From positions 1,860,001 through 1,924,000 of the forward strand of contig NC_085890.1 in assembly GCF_035222375.1 (NCBI RefSeq): a stretch of 64,000 nucleotides of DNA, written 5' to 3'. Positions 22,055 through 34,300 of this stretch are shown piece after piece (the stretch's first letter is position 1; each line of letters begins with the position of its first letter). A program made the position numbers and the translations under genes. The notes beneath the pieces are model-generated. The model was not told where the DNA came from and did no database searches. It saw only the letters and a list, made by a program, of their open reading frames with translations. Source of the stretch: Podospora pseudocomata (Eukaryota > Ascomycota > Sordariomycetes > Sordariales > Podosporaceae).

Positions 22055-23300
22055 ATGGCAGCCAACGCCATGTGGGAGGTTGATCCCGAGACGAGGAGCA
22101 AGGTTCGTTTCTTACCGTCCTCCTCCCAACCCAACCACCTTTAGATGCTGATGATGGTGTACCGTAATAGCTCGTCACGATCCAATCCGAACCCGGCAAC
22201 TCCCTCTGCTGCGACTGCGGCGCCCCGTCTCCCCAATGGGCATCCCCCAAGTTTGGAATCTTTATTTGCTTGTCTTGCGCCGGAGTTCACCGCGGACTGG
22301 GTGTTCACATCTCTTTTGTGCGATCAATCAGCATGGACGCGTTCAAGCAAGCCGAAATCGAGAGGATGAGACTGGGAGGGAATGAGAACTGGAAGAAGTT
22401 CTTTGAGGAGCACGAGACAAACAAGATGATGGGGGTGAGCTGGGAGGGTGCGACGATTGCGGAACGATATTCAGGGGAGGTGGGTGAGGAGTGGAAGGAG
22501 AGGTTGAGCTGTAAAGTTGAGGGGAGGGAGTATGTTCCCGGGCAGAAGAAGGAGACACCGGTGGCCAAGAGCTCACCGGCGGCGGCGGCGGCACCGTTGG
22601 GAGGGAGTAGGACGGGGAGTCCAGCGAATGCTGCGCAGGGCGGGGGGAAGATCAAGGTGGATGTGGATTACTTTGCTAAGCTGGGGGAGAGGAATGCGGG
22701 TAGGTCGGCAGATTTGCCGCCGAGTCAGGGGGGGAAGTATCAAGGGTTTGGCAGCTCGGGGACGTCGATGCCGCAGAGGAGTAATCAGCAGCAGGCCGGG
22801 TTGCCGGGGCTGGATGATTTGCAGAAGGATCCGGTGGCGGCGTTGAGTAAGGGGTTTGGGTGGTTTACGAGCTCAGTTGCGAAGACGGCGAAGACGGTGA
22901 ATGAGGGGTTTATTCAGCCTACTGCTAAGCAGGTATGTTTACGGTTGATATCTTGGGGTTCTAGGTGCTGATATCACGATGATAGATTGCCGAGTCAGAA
23001 TTTGCCGCGCAAGCTCGTGTTGCTGCTGCCAATGCGGCCAAGGCTGCTCAGGCTGGCACAAAGACTGCTTCTGAAGGGTTCACAAGATTTGTGGAGGGAC
23101 CTTCAGGTAGTGGGTATAAGCCTGTGAGGAGTGAGAACTTTGATGAGAGCAAGAGGGCGTTCTGGGATGATTTCGCATCGGCGGCGGACAACAGGAAGAC
23201 GAGCGGGAACTCCATTGGGACTTCGGCGCTGGGTGGGAACAAGCCTTCTTCCTCCGCGCCTCCGAAGCAGAATAATAAGGACGAGTGGGAGGATTGGTAG
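22055..23300 (+). CDS. GCS1: ArfGAP of the Gcs1 type
   Basis: Exons are 22055..22102, 22171..22932 and 22986..23300, all in phase 0, giving 374 residues. The ArfGAP zinc finger is complete: Cys29, Cys32, Cys49 and Cys52 in CX2CX16CX2C spacing, followed after four residues by the catalytic Arg57 (AGVHRGLG). [20 protein letters not shown] is near-canonical. The C-terminal half has the [20 protein letters not shown] amphipathic (ALPS-like) region of Gcs1 orthologues and ends DEWEDW. These proteins stimulate GTP hydrolysis by Arf1 at the Golgi and act in retrograde and post-Golgi traffic. Exon 1 encodes only 16 residues ([16 protein letters not shown]), and its Met has good context. Coding sequence after about 22500 is strongly G-rich. 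Confidence 0.96.
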
Positions 23301-23697
23301 TTTTGAGGTCAGGGTTACATACGGGTGGTGGTTTTGATTGGAGAGCCTGTTTGGTTTTTTGTTGTCTTCGAACATTAGACGTTTGTTGCTGGGCGATATA
23401 TAGTCGGTCCTTGATACCTATCTAGCTTGGTCTTTTTTTGCTTATTCATTTTGTTGTTTTTGATGTGGTGTTGTTGCTGATGAGGTCTGGATAATGAAAG
23501 GCATGCATGTGCTTCAGGGTTAGGGTTGACTCTAGAGAAGCCCCCGCCGCTTGGCCGAGGTTCAACCCGGACCCGGCACTAGCCGGGATGGACCAAGGAA
23601 CCACTGAGCGTCATTGCATGCGGCGCTCAAAGCTTCCCTCTCCCTCCGTCCTGTTCGAGATCCCACGAACCCGCCCATTGAGCCGCAAGACTTCGAC
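23301..23697. other. short intergenic region GCS1 - ETFB
   Basis: The 3' flank of GCS1 (T-rich, 23301-23470) and the promoter of the ETF beta gene. Nothing else is seen. Confidence 0.6.
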
Positions 23698-24688
23698 ATG
23701 TCAGCCTTACGGATATTGGTGCCCGTCAAGCGGGTCATTGACTATGCGGTATGTAACTTCATCCTAGCTTTGAGGCAGCTTGCGTGCAGCATGCACAGGG
23801 AGAAAGGCACATGTCAAACTGCAAGCGCGGACTTTGGGCGGGACGGAGTAAGATGGGCATTTGGGCATGACAGTTGCTAACGCACGCAACGCCTTATTGC
23901 AGGTCAAGCCCCGCGTCAACAAGGCCCAGACGGGCGTCGAGACGGCCGGCGTCAAGCACAGCATGAACCCCTTCGACGAACTCTCGGTCGAGGAAAGTGT
24001 GCGCATCCGCGAGAAGAAGCGCGCCCCGGGTGGTGTGGAGGATATCTGCGTCATCAGCGCCGGGCCGACCAAGGCTCAGGATATCCTGCGCACTGCTATG
24101 GCTATGGGTGCCGACCGCGGCATTCACGTCGAGGTCAAGGAGGGCGAGGACCTTGAGCCGTTGAGCGTGGCTAAGCTGCTCAAGGCCGCTGTTGAGCAGC
24201 AGAAGAGCAACTTGGTTTTCTTGGGCAAGCAGAGTATTGATGACGATGCCAACCAGACGGGGCAGATGCTGGCTGGCTTGCTGGGCTGGCCTCAGGCTAC
24301 GCAGGCTAGCGAGGTTACGTTTGGGGAGGGGGACACGGTGACGGTTACGAAGGAGGTGGATGGTGGTGTCGAGACTGTCAAGGCGAAGCTGCCGATGATT
24401 ATCACGACGGACTTGCGGTTGAATGAGCCGAGGTATGCGAGCTTGCCGAATATCATGAAGGCGAAGAAGAAGCCTTTGGAGAAGAAGACGCTGGCGGACT
24501 TTGGGATTACGGGGGAGAAGAGGCTCAAGACGTTGAAGGTTACTGGTGAGTTTTGGATGAGTCAGGGTTGTTGTGGAATAACTTGATTGCTAACGCTGGT
24601 TGCAGAGCCACCCCCGAGAAAGGGCGGCGGCAAGGTCGAGGATGTCGATGGTTTGATCTCCAAGCTCAAGGAGCTAGGTGCTCTCTAA
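23698..24688 (+). CDS. ETFB: electron transfer flavoprotein beta subunit, mitochondrial
   Basis: Exons are 23698..23748, 23903..24545 and 24606..24688, giving 258 residues, the normal family length. It begins MSALRILVPVKRVIDYA, continues with KHSMNPFDELSVEESVR, and has the AMAMGADRGIHVE and FLGKQSIDDDANQTGQMLAG segments of the ETF fold. It ends with a basic ADFGITGEKRLKTLKVTEPP signature and GLISKLKELGAL. ETF-beta pairs with ETF-alpha to pass electrons from acyl-CoA and other matrix dehydrogenases to ETF-ubiquinone oxidoreductase. There is no long cleavable presequence, which is usual for this subunit. The first intron (154 nt) splits the coding sequence after 17 residues. Confidence 0.96.
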
Positions 24689-25509
24689 GCCAATGTATAC
24701 AACAATGTATTGCTAGTGTTTGCCTGCATCTAGAGTTGACAGCTTTGCAATTTTGCCTGTGCAACGACATCATCTTATTACATTATCTTTGAGCATCATT
24801 GGAAATATTGACAAGTATCCAAGTCTGTGGTCATTATCGCATCATCCCGACGAAATACAGCGCCTCCTTCAATATACAGATCTTGTGATCTGCCACAACA
24901 TGGTCCATTTTCGGCCATGTCATTGAGATAGGACCAGAGATAAGAGTTGTGGGATGAAAGCGGCACCACCCCGCAATTGTGTCCCCTGTGACGTAGGTCA
25001 ACTTCGTCTGTATCTTCAAACTATGACAATTGACAACCCATTTTGCGAGTTTAAACTTTGGTCTGAAAGGGGTTTCGGATTTTCGGTCTGAGTCCTTTCG
25101 GCTGAAGTGATGGTGAAGACCCTGCATCTCAGAGGAATTGGCAGTCCGAAGCCGCAACAAAGCGCTGGAATGGCCCGCTAGGACAAAACAAGCCTCTGAA
25201 AATGGCCCAGATGCCCCACCCCGTGAATCGGCTCCCGACATTTCAGGAGCTCCGGAAGTCGCGGCGGGGTGGGAACAGGTGGACCAATCACCATCTCGCC
25301 AATGAGACAGTCGCAAAATTCTTTGGGGACTGAAATGACAAAAAAGATGGATTTTTCTCGCTTCCCGCCTTTTCTTCTTCTCGATTCCAACAACTCCATC
25401 GCGAATCTGATTCACCACGCCAACGCCCTGCTCTCAGCAACCGCTTCGCTTCTCTAGTCTCTTGTAGACTACTCATCCTCTTCGAATTGTCGCCCTTACA
25501 ACAGTGCTG
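24689..25509. other. intergenic region and arg-2 promoter
   Basis: The 3' flank of ETFB, then the promoter and leader of arg-2 before its uORF at 25510. No separate gene is supported. Confidence 0.6.
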
Positions 25510-25878
25510 ATGAACGGCCGTTCGTCAGAGTTTACTTCTCAGGTACGCTCTCTCAATGAAACACAATCCCTTACTGTGGGCAGGGGGCATGCCGTGCTGT
25601 GCTGGCCGACCCCGCTGTCACCATCGTGGACGTCCATGCTGCCCCTCCACGCAAGAGTCCCTCAGATTCTGTTCAAGAGGCATTGGGCCGCAACAATGCC
25701 AATTGAATGCGCATTTTTTTGATTCCACCTCGAATTGCCGTGTCTGGAAATGGAGGCTAATGCGTTTGTGTCTTAGGATTATCTCTCAGGTCCGCATCTC
25801 TCCCAGGATATGGCTTGACTCACCGCTCTGTACTGACTAGAATTCCCAGACCATCTGTGGAGAGCCCTGAACGCTTAA
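25510..25878 (+). CDS. arginine attenuator peptide uORF (three exons, 24 codons)
   Basis: Exons are 25510..25542, 25777..25789 and 25850..25878. Together they encode a 24-residue peptide beginning MNGRSSEFTSQ and ending DYLSDHLWRALNA, which is the fungal arginine attenuator peptide with changes only at residues 5-7 as far as I recall the Neurospora form. In that family the nascent peptide stalls the ribosome at the uORF stop when arginine is high, which lowers initiation at the downstream CPS-A small subunit and triggers mRNA decay. Asp12, required for stalling in the known system, is the first codon of the 13-nt middle exon. Introns are 234 and 60 nt with GTACGC/TTAG and GTCCGC/CCAG ends. 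The uORF stop lies 77 nt upstream of the main ATG. The microexon is inferred from the conserved peptide. Confidence 0.92.
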
Positions 25879-25955
25879 GACTTCAAGTCCCGCGCTGCAC
25901 TAGAATCTTACCCCGTTTTATTTTTTTATACACCAACCCACACTTAGCAGTCGAC

Positions 25956-27384
25956 ATGATGTTCACTCGCTTGGCCGCTCGTCTGCCCAAGACCACGTCG
26001 GCGTTTGCCGCCCCCAAGGTCTCTACCCGCTTCCTGTCCAAGGCTGCCGTGTCTGGAAGCAAGGGCAGATCTATGCCCGGCGTTGATCGCAGAGCCACTG
26101 CTGCGGCCTCGGGTGTCGAGGCTACCTTCACTATCAGAGTATGTCTAGTCTAGTTCCAGCATGGTCATGTTGTGTCTTTCAGAGGCTAACCTTCTAACAT
26201 AGGATGGTCCCGTGTTCCAAGGCAAGGCCTTCGGTGCCGACACCAACATCTCTGGCGAAGCTGTCTTCACCACCTCTCTCGTGGGCTACCCCGAGTCCAT
26301 GACCGACCCCTCTTACCGTGGCCAGATCTTGGTCTTCACCCAGCCCCTGATCGGCAACTACGGTGTGCCCTCGAACGAGCGCGATGAGTTCGGTCTTCTC
26401 AAGTACTTCGAGTCTCCCCATATCCAGTGCGCTGGTGTGGTTGTTGCCGATGTTGCTGAGAAGTACAGCCATTGGACAGCCGTCGAGAGCTTGGGCGAGT
26501 GGTGTGCCCGCGAGGGTGTTCCCGCCATCTCTGGCGTCGACACTCGTGCTATCGTCACCTACCTCCGCGAGCAGGGTTCCTCCCTTGCCAGAATCACCAT
26601 CGGTGACGAGTACGATGCCGATGAGGACGAGGGTTTTATCGACCCTGGCCAGATCAACCTTGTCAAGCGTGTGAGCACCAAGGCTCCTTTCGTCGTTGCT
26701 AACCCCAACGCCGAGTTCCACGTAGCTCTTATCGACTGCGGTGTGAAGGAGAACATTCTCCGCAGCTTGGTCAGCCGCGGTGCTTCTGTCACCGTTTTCC
26801 CCTACGACTACCCCATCCACAAGGTTGCCGACAACTTCGACGGTATCTTCATCTCCAACGGCCCCGGTGACCCGACCCATTGCCAGGAGACTGTCTACAA
26901 CCTTGCCCGCCTGATGGAGACCTCCCCCGTTCCCGTCATGGGTATCTGCCTTGGCCACCAGCTTTTGGCTCTTGCCGTTGGTGCCCAGACCATCAAGCTC
27001 AAGTATGGTAACCGTGCCCACAACATTCCGGCGCTCGACTTGACCACCGGTCAATGCCACATTACCAGCCAGAACCACGGTTATGCCGTCGACACCAGCA
27101 CCCTGCCCAGCGACTTCAAGGAGTACTTTGTCAACCTCAACGACGGCTCCAACGAGGGTATGATGCACAAGACCCGCCCCATCTTTTCGACCCAGTTCCA
27201 CCCCGAGGCCAAGGGTGGCCCGATGGATTCCTCGTACCTGTTCGACAAGTACCTCGAGAACGTCAGGATGTACAAGAGCAGCGCCTCGGTCTACCGTGAC
27301 AACAGGCCATCTCAGCTCATGATTGACATTCTCAGCAAGGAGCGTGTCGGTGTTGAGCCCACCAAGTTGGCCAACGCTGCCTAA
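25956..27384 (+). CDS. arg-2: arginine-specific carbamoyl-phosphate synthase small subunit, mitochondrial
   Basis: Exons are 25956..26138 and 26203..27384, giving 454 residues. The first about 45 residues are basic, Ser/Ala-rich and lack acids until GVD, a mitochondrial presequence. The CPSase small-chain domain follows ([34 protein letters not shown]). A class-I glutaminase domain follows, with the Cys nucleophile in [11 protein letters not shown] and the His/Glu pair in [10 protein letters not shown]. It hydrolyses glutamine and channels ammonia to the large subunit for carbamoyl phosphate used in arginine synthesis. Codon use is strongly C-ending throughout, as in highly expressed genes, unlike the G-rich 3' ends of many neighbours. 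Expression should be controlled by the upstream attenuator peptide. An adjacent second ATG at 25959 is an alternative start. Confidence 0.97.
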
Positions 27385-28327
27385 ACTTTTCTTGGTTATT
27401 GGGTTGGTGCATGGGTTGGGTTTTGGGTTTTGGGGGTTATAAGCGTCTTTGATTTTTTTCTTTGGCGGGTTCATGGGCAACAAAAATTGTTTTTTGTTTG
27501 GTAGTGCTTTTATTGTGCCTAGCGGTATCCACGGCTGCAAGTCAGTTTTGCATTCATTTTACTTTTATAGTGATGCAATGTATCTTTTTTTGGATAATTC
27601 CATCTTTGTATGCTCAAGCTGAATGTGTCTGTGTTGTTGAACAAAAAGGGATTGGTGTTGACTGTGCCCCTGTCCCCTTTAATTCAGAACTCAAAACCGA
27701 CTTCCATCACCTATCGTCTTCTTGTCATGAAGGGTGCTGTTGAGACCCATGACCATTCGTTGATCATAGGAAGACACTCAAATCTTGTCCCACACCTAAT
27801 GACCTGCGAACACAGAGCCTTCACATGCAAGCGGTGTTTTGAATCCGTATACCTAACCATCACTTCGTGTCTGCATACTTTGAACATCATTGGTATCTTT
27901 CATTCCCCAGCCCTTTCCCCACCACTCAACTCAACCACAATCCATCTCTACCAGGTAACTCAAAAACAAATACAAACTTGATTGCAAAAAAACAACCAAC
28001 CCATCTCCCCTACCCTTCATCCCAACCAGAAAAAAAAGGCTTCATCCCATATATTTTCCCCTTCCTTAGAAGACAACAAAAAAAAAATCATAACCCAAAT
28101 CCCAAAATTTTCGCTATCCCAATCCAGCCCAACCATCCCGAACGCGGGTGGGGTGGTAACAGATTGTTTATGCGAGGCATGTGCTTGTCCCCGCTGGCAG
28201 GCGCCAAACGCCATACAATAAATATCCGAACTTCAAAAACCAAAACAACAAAACATCGCAAAACCCCGGTAGGTATATCAACCCCCCCACAAACTAATGA
28301 TCCCATATGTACTTATCCCCCCTTTCC
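27385..28327. other. convergent 3' flanks between arg-2 and the pepsin-like gene
   Basis: No gene is supported. T-rich sequence follows arg-2. A C- and A-rich stretch before 28328 is the 3' flank of the minus-strand gene. Confidence 0.6.
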
Positions 28328-31313
28328 TCACCCACTCCCCTCCTCCCAACTATACCTCTTATCCGCCACCTGCGGCACATGAATCAACCCATCCCGTCCC
28401 TCTATCCGCTCCATGCTCTGCGGACTATTCGGCATGTCATTGTCATCATCCTCCTCTTGCTCCCCCCCTCTCCCTCCCCTCGGCGGCTGCAACAGATTTA
28501 TCCTCTGAGGCACCTGTCCCAATCTCCTTCTCTGCTGCTGCTCCCCTTGTGTTGGTTGTTTCGTATTCCCCCCCCTCCCCAAAATCATCTCCCCCGCCTC
28601 CTCCTCGGTAAAATTACTCCCCAACGTCTCACTACTCCCATTATTCTCAGAGCGATAATGCCCTCCCCCTAACCTCCCCGGCGGAAGCGGCAAAGGAGAA
28701 GTCGGCGACACAGGCGACACCCCTCCATCGACCGGCTGCCCGTTCGAGTCAAAAACTCTAGTAGTCGGCGTCGGTGGTTGGGGTGGACGTTGAGTAGGCA
28801 GCTCGATATGTTCCGGCAACGGTCCCAAACAGACAATCTGGGAGTTGTTAATCGGTGTTCTTTGAAACGACGGCGGCGGTAACCTCACTGACGATGTCAG
28901 CGATGTGGGCGATACCCCATCATTTGAATCCGACCGACTCATCGACACCGACGAAGGGGCAAAAGTCTGAGCCGAGGTCGGGGAAACAGGTGAATAACTC
29001 GAGCCAGCAGGGTCCGAAGTCCTGATGTGGTGGTGGTGGTGTTGCTGGGAAGGGGGATATAAATGCAACGGCGGCGGGGCAACCGTCATAGGAGAAGGCA
29101 AATCAAACATCCTCCCCGCCCAGTCCCCATGCGGCGTCATCGGTGACGGCAACGAATTCGGAAACGAGTCGCTATTCGCATACGTCGGCGACGACGCCGG
29201 CGAGGGCGTATCTGGCGGTCGGTAATGAGCAACTCGGCTCATGTCCTGCATGGACTTTTCTTGCTGCATCACCCCCGTCGGTATCGTCATGTGCGTTGTT
29301 GACGTGGGTGTATAAGTCGGCACCGGCCCCCTCATCTGCCTTTCCAGTTTCCGCTGAGTGAGCTCATATTCGCTCATTCCCTGGGCACTATCTACCCCAA
29401 CGTCGGTCTCGTCATCCCCAAGATCATGGCTGTCCAGTTCAACCGGTTCTGGCGGTACAGGCATTTCGTACACCTGGTTTTCTCCGTCTGCCCCAACCTC
29501 GACGGGTTGGGTGCTGTTGTTGTGCACTTCGTGAATTTCTGGTTTCCTTGATCTCTTCCTCCTGATGATCAACGAAAACACCTTCTTGACTGGACTCTGT
29601 GGCTCCTCCTCTTCTGTGACGTGAGCCTCGCGTTTGTCCTCGTCTGTCTCGGAATTTTGAGATTTTTGCTTTGACTTTTTCCGACGGCAGCAAAACCATA
29701 TCAGACCCCCCAAAATACTTCCTGTGATGAAGGCGCTGAACACGATACCAACCGTCTGGCCAGTCCCCAGTCTGTTATTCGTCCCAGTCGGCGCAGGTGC
29801 GCTTGTGAATTCCGGGTACGGGCTATCCGGTGGCCTTGCGATGGCTTCAAGTGAGTAATTGCTCGAGGCCGCCTCGGGAAACAACGCCTGGTGAAGCGAG
29901 AACATGCTCTTATCGTAAGTAGTAATGATGTATGCCTCCTGCATAAACGCCCGACCAATGATATAGGTATTATTGTTGACCTCGGTAGTCGAACGCTTCA
30001 GCGGGAAATACGGAATGCTCGATTCGCCCCATTGAATGACGTTTCTGAAAGGGTAACGTAATAACTGCGCAAACGCCGCCGACGGAATCGTGATGTTGAC
30101 CACGCCCGGAACATTAAACGGTTGCCCAAAGTTGTCGGTGTTGTCAAAGCTCGAAAGGGTGAAGGTGAAGGACAAAGACTCGTCGTTTTGAAAGCGCGTG
30201 TACTGTTCCCCTCCGCCTGCAAAAGTGTACAACCCGAGATCCTCCCTCCATGTTAGATTGAGAGCATCAGCAAAACGGTCGCATACTTCGGTCGGCAGCC
30301 ACAGGTACGGTGTGGAAGAGTCGATGAAAGCCTCGATGGAATCATCCATATTGACCAACGTCCGACTTGTTGATGTCCAATTAGCAGCCGGGGCCTTGTC
30401 CTCGTCTGTGATTTGCGCCGTCACACCACGCAGGCGAACAAGAGGAAGTCGCGTGATCGGATCGAGGGCAAAGTTGTTGCCGTGAGGGACGAATCGAAGC
30501 CTATCGTACCCCCCCAGAACCAGAGAGGCAACTGTGCCACTACCCTTCTTGCCATCTTGAATAGTGTTAGTACGTGTTGGTGATATCTTTCCCGCACATG
30601 ACAACTTACTCTCTCGGTAGTAGGCGCCGGCGGTGTACCCATAACTATGACTGGGAATAGCGCCATACACCTGGGCAAGCTGAGGGATAAAAGGAGTTGA
30701 GACATTGGAGCCGAACTTCCCAGGCGTGACACCAAGCCCAATAAACCCGCTGTAATACTGCGTGTCGTTGATGGCGGCCACCAATGTGTTCTCGAGGAGC
30801 GTCGACACCGAAGTCAACGTGTTGACGAACCCCAAGGTTTCCAATCCATAATCACCATTCCCCCCCATTCCCGTGTGGTTCATGCCCAGCTTCCAAGCCC
30901 CCAATGGCTGCCATGATTCCGACAGCGAGGAGTTGAAGACACCACCCCGAGCATTGATGCAGATTTGAACCGGATGACAGCCACCGCTAGATATCGTCCA
31001 GATTTCCGACAAGGCCGTCGATGGCGTGAGGTAGACAATCTCGGCGGGCGAGCCTATCACAAACATAAAATTGGACCATGTGCCGTCGATACCATACCTG
31101 CCAGCAGTGTCAGCAGTGACTACCTAACGCAGAGGGGAGCCATGACACAAACCATTCTCCAGAAGGCTGGATCCAGAGAGGAGCAGCCGGTGGCTTGGTG
31201 GCAGCGGCATCGTCAGCAGTAGCAGCAGCAGCAGCAGCAGCAGCGAGTCGTGACGCGGACAGCAGCAGCAAGATGTCACAGATGACAGCGGTCGAACGAC
31301 AGGGCAACCGCAT
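28328..31313 (-). CDS. membrane-anchored pepsin-like (A1 fold) protein with degenerate catalytic motifs
   Basis: Exons are 31313..31153, 31097..30610 and 30555..28328, giving 958 residues. A signal peptide with an Ala-rich stretch encoded by a GCT/GCA run is followed by a pepsin-like ectodomain (about 45-440). At the first catalytic site the DTGS position reads STAL (residue 80 on, STALSEIW), so Asp is replaced by Ser. The second site near residue 295 reads DSSTPYLW, keeping Asp but losing the Gly. Landmarks such as LGGYDRLRF, IIGRAFMQEAYIITTYD and the paired Cys of the A1 fold remain. One membrane segment lies at about 483-503 (VGIVFSAFITGSILGGLIWF), then a basic stop-transfer CCRRKKSKQK and a roughly 450-residue Pro/Ser/Gln-rich cytosolic tail. 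It is probably a surface receptor or scaffold, not a protease. The second intron (54 nt) is in frame with no stop, so retention would add 18 residues. Confidence 0.85.
31204..31241. repeat. CAG/GCT trinucleotide run inside coding sequence
   Basis: A GCA/CAG-type triplet run on the plus strand encodes the Ala tract just after the signal peptide of the pepsin-like gene. Length variation between isolates would be expected. Confidence 0.7.
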
Positions 31314-34300
31314 TGTAGCAGCACCCTACCCTGACCCGATCTGACGGCGCTGGGGAAGGGGTGCGCGCGCGTGCAACGACGGTCTGTCACGAGAGCAGCG
31401 GTCCTAGGACATTTGCGACGTCTTCTTGTTGTGCCATGGACTACAGGTCGTTGTTAGTCTTTTTGGCAGGCCCGGGCAGGTGAGGATTGGAAGAAGGCAG
31501 TGAGTAATGGGTGAGGTAGGTAGGTGGGTAGATGGATGGATAGGCTCAGCCGTCGGTAGACAAGGCAAGGCAAAGGCAGGTTTCACTCAGGGCCTGGGGT
31601 AGGGGGCCAACAAGGGGGGAGCAAGACGAGAGGGAGAGTGGAGGATAAGGGAACACACACCCGGTATGCGGGCGCACCGTGTCTGCGTCTCTGCGTCTCT
31701 TCTGCGTCTGGCGGGACGAATGATGAGACGGCGGGAAATAGGGAATGCCAGTCGGAAAACAAGAGGCCAGCGATCAGCACTGCAGTCGACCCGGCTATGG
31801 GGGTCCAACGTGACCCAGGCCTGTGAGTAGGTTTGAGATAGGTGTTGACGGAGAAAGCGAGAGCGGGTGGAATTGGCAGCACTGGAATGCCCTGAGGTGG
31901 TGGTCCTCCCTTCCTTCCTTGGGTGACATTCTCACGCAGTCCATCATTCTGAAAAGTTCCGTCAGAGCAAAACGAAACGCCCCCGCCTTTCCGAAAGACG
32001 GTAAACCTAGGACAGCGAAGCGACAGGGGACTGCTAAAAGCGCTGAGAATGCTTGGAATCCTCTAATCCTCTATCAACAACGCATGCACCCGTCCGTTTG
32101 TTCCTCCGAAGTCCCGCACCTAGCCCGGCACTTTTGCTGTGGGAAAGCCGTCAGTTAATTGCCCAGCGAAATGATGTCCTCAGCCATGTCTGAGAATCGC
32201 GAACCCCGGCACGTGGCTGCGACCGCCGTCAGATCTCCAGGTGGCTGATCTGATCTCGACGACGTCCTTTTTTTACTCCTTGACAGGGTTCGTCTGATGT
32301 GCATGAAATCGTTCTTTCTGTGCCCCCGCCCTGCTCTAGAAACCTCCCCAGCCGAAGCCCCAGATCAGCCACTCACAACCGCCAGACTCGCACACCACCG
32401 GCCAGCCCGCCCAGAATCCATGATCGATATCGTCGCCGCGCCGCTCACGGAGTGTGGGGAAACAACGGGTGGAAAAACATGGCAGACCTGGAATCCCAAT
32501 CTTAGCCTCACCTCGGTGGAGTTCTCCAACGAACGCTGGAGCGAGCGCGCCGTTTTTACTGACTAGCAGGCATCAGGGCACTTGATAAAATGCTCTAGCA
32601 TCGGACTTCAATTTCTCATCCTTTACGAAGAAGAGAGCATCGTGATACCATTCTGCAAGTCTCACACGAGAAGAACTCTGTACTCTGTACAACAGCCATT
32701 GCCACCACCACCGCCGCCGCCGCTGCCGGGATCGAGATAGGGACCTCGCTTGTAAATCTTGGGAATCGCAAGTGCCGGACAGTAGCTCGCCTTGGTTTCG
32801 GACCCTCACGATTGGGAATTCCTTACTTCAACAGCGAAACAGGCAGCCAAGCTTGAGCTAAAAAGCAACCGATCAACTCATGCGTTTCGAGCTAGGCCTA
32901 TCTTTTATGGACGTGAGGCCCCAGTTCCCAAACTCACTCTCAAGGTTCCACTGGTGGTTATCGACGACACATCTCAACCTCCCACACGGGCTACAGCGGC
33001 AAGCAATGGCTGTTATATTGGTCAAATATCGGTGGCAATGAAGCCCTCCATCCTCACGGACCTCAGTGCCGCTGTTTGGCTGGCATGAGAGAGAGGAACC
33101 GAGGATGCATCAAACACGGCAGAGGCAATCTATTTCACCACTTACAGAAGGCGAGGGGTCACTCTGGCTAAATTCGATACCACCTATTTTACCGAGCCAC
33201 CTCGCAACCAAACCTTTCCCTTTAGGCCACCAGAGAGTCCGGACCATCCACACCGGCCCAGCACATGACGCTTTCTGTTGATTGCTCTCTGCCCACCGCA
33301 CCGGCCACCCAAGACGGCGGCAAAACAATCTCGACATTTGTTGGCGTGGTGCCGGCTCAAGAGGACGGCAAAAGCCTGCACGACCTGCCCATCGCGGACT
33401 CCGTCAGGCCTGAAGAAGCAGGTTGTCGATGAAGCCGTCACCACCTCGACCTGCGGTGCGTTTTCAGTTACTGGTGCCCAAAGAGGAAGGCGTTTCGTCT
33501 TCTCTGGCGTTCAGCCATGCATGCGGCTCACCTCCGGCAGTCACTCGTCATGAACTGCTGGTCAGAAATGCTGTCGAGCTTCGTCATTCCAGACACCAAG
33601 CTCTCACACATCCAAGAAATCTCTGAAACTCTCTCAGCTCAGCTGCTGACTTTGTTATGCATCGGTCGTTTTTCTACTCTCGCTTGCCCGTGCAGCTCAT
33701 TGGCTACGAGACGGTCTGCTACCCATTGTAACGTGAGTCGCAAAGGACTGACGAGAATGGGGGAACCGTTTTACGTTTTACGCGGTATGGCATTTTTTGA
33801 TGTTACTCGGTACCATGGGTCCAAACCCCCGTTAAACAAACAACCGAGATAACTGGCGGCTCAAGGCCTCAGACAGGATCCTCTCATTCCAAACACGGTC
33901 AGCAATCTGTTGAGACAAATCTGACTGGTTGTGCCCTCGCAGATCCAAGACATATGATTGTATGTAGCTCACAACCCAAAACAGACAGGGCGGGCACAAG
34001 CCTCAGCGGAGTTGCGGGAGTCTAGCAGACGCCACAATTCGTCTTGCCAGATATCGAGATGCATATCCCGATTCCCCCTGTCGGCTGACCGGCAGCTTTT
34101 CTCGCCGTCTTCTGGCCCCGTGTGTCGAAAGGTCTGTCAATTGCCGAGCTCAGCCAAGAAAGCCAAGGAGGCCACCGTGGACCCTAGTCAGGCTTCTCCA
34201 GATGTCGATCGGCTTTGCGCACGTTATCATCCCCACCAGCTCAGCGCTACGGAGGAAGGCCCCGAAGGAGAGCATGAACATGATAAGATTGTACCCCATT

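Noticed and set aside
26194-27540. 448-codon minus-strand open frame opposite arg-2
   Set aside because: It arises from strong C-ending codon bias in arg-2, which suppresses stops on the complementary strand; the arg-2 reading has full domain support.
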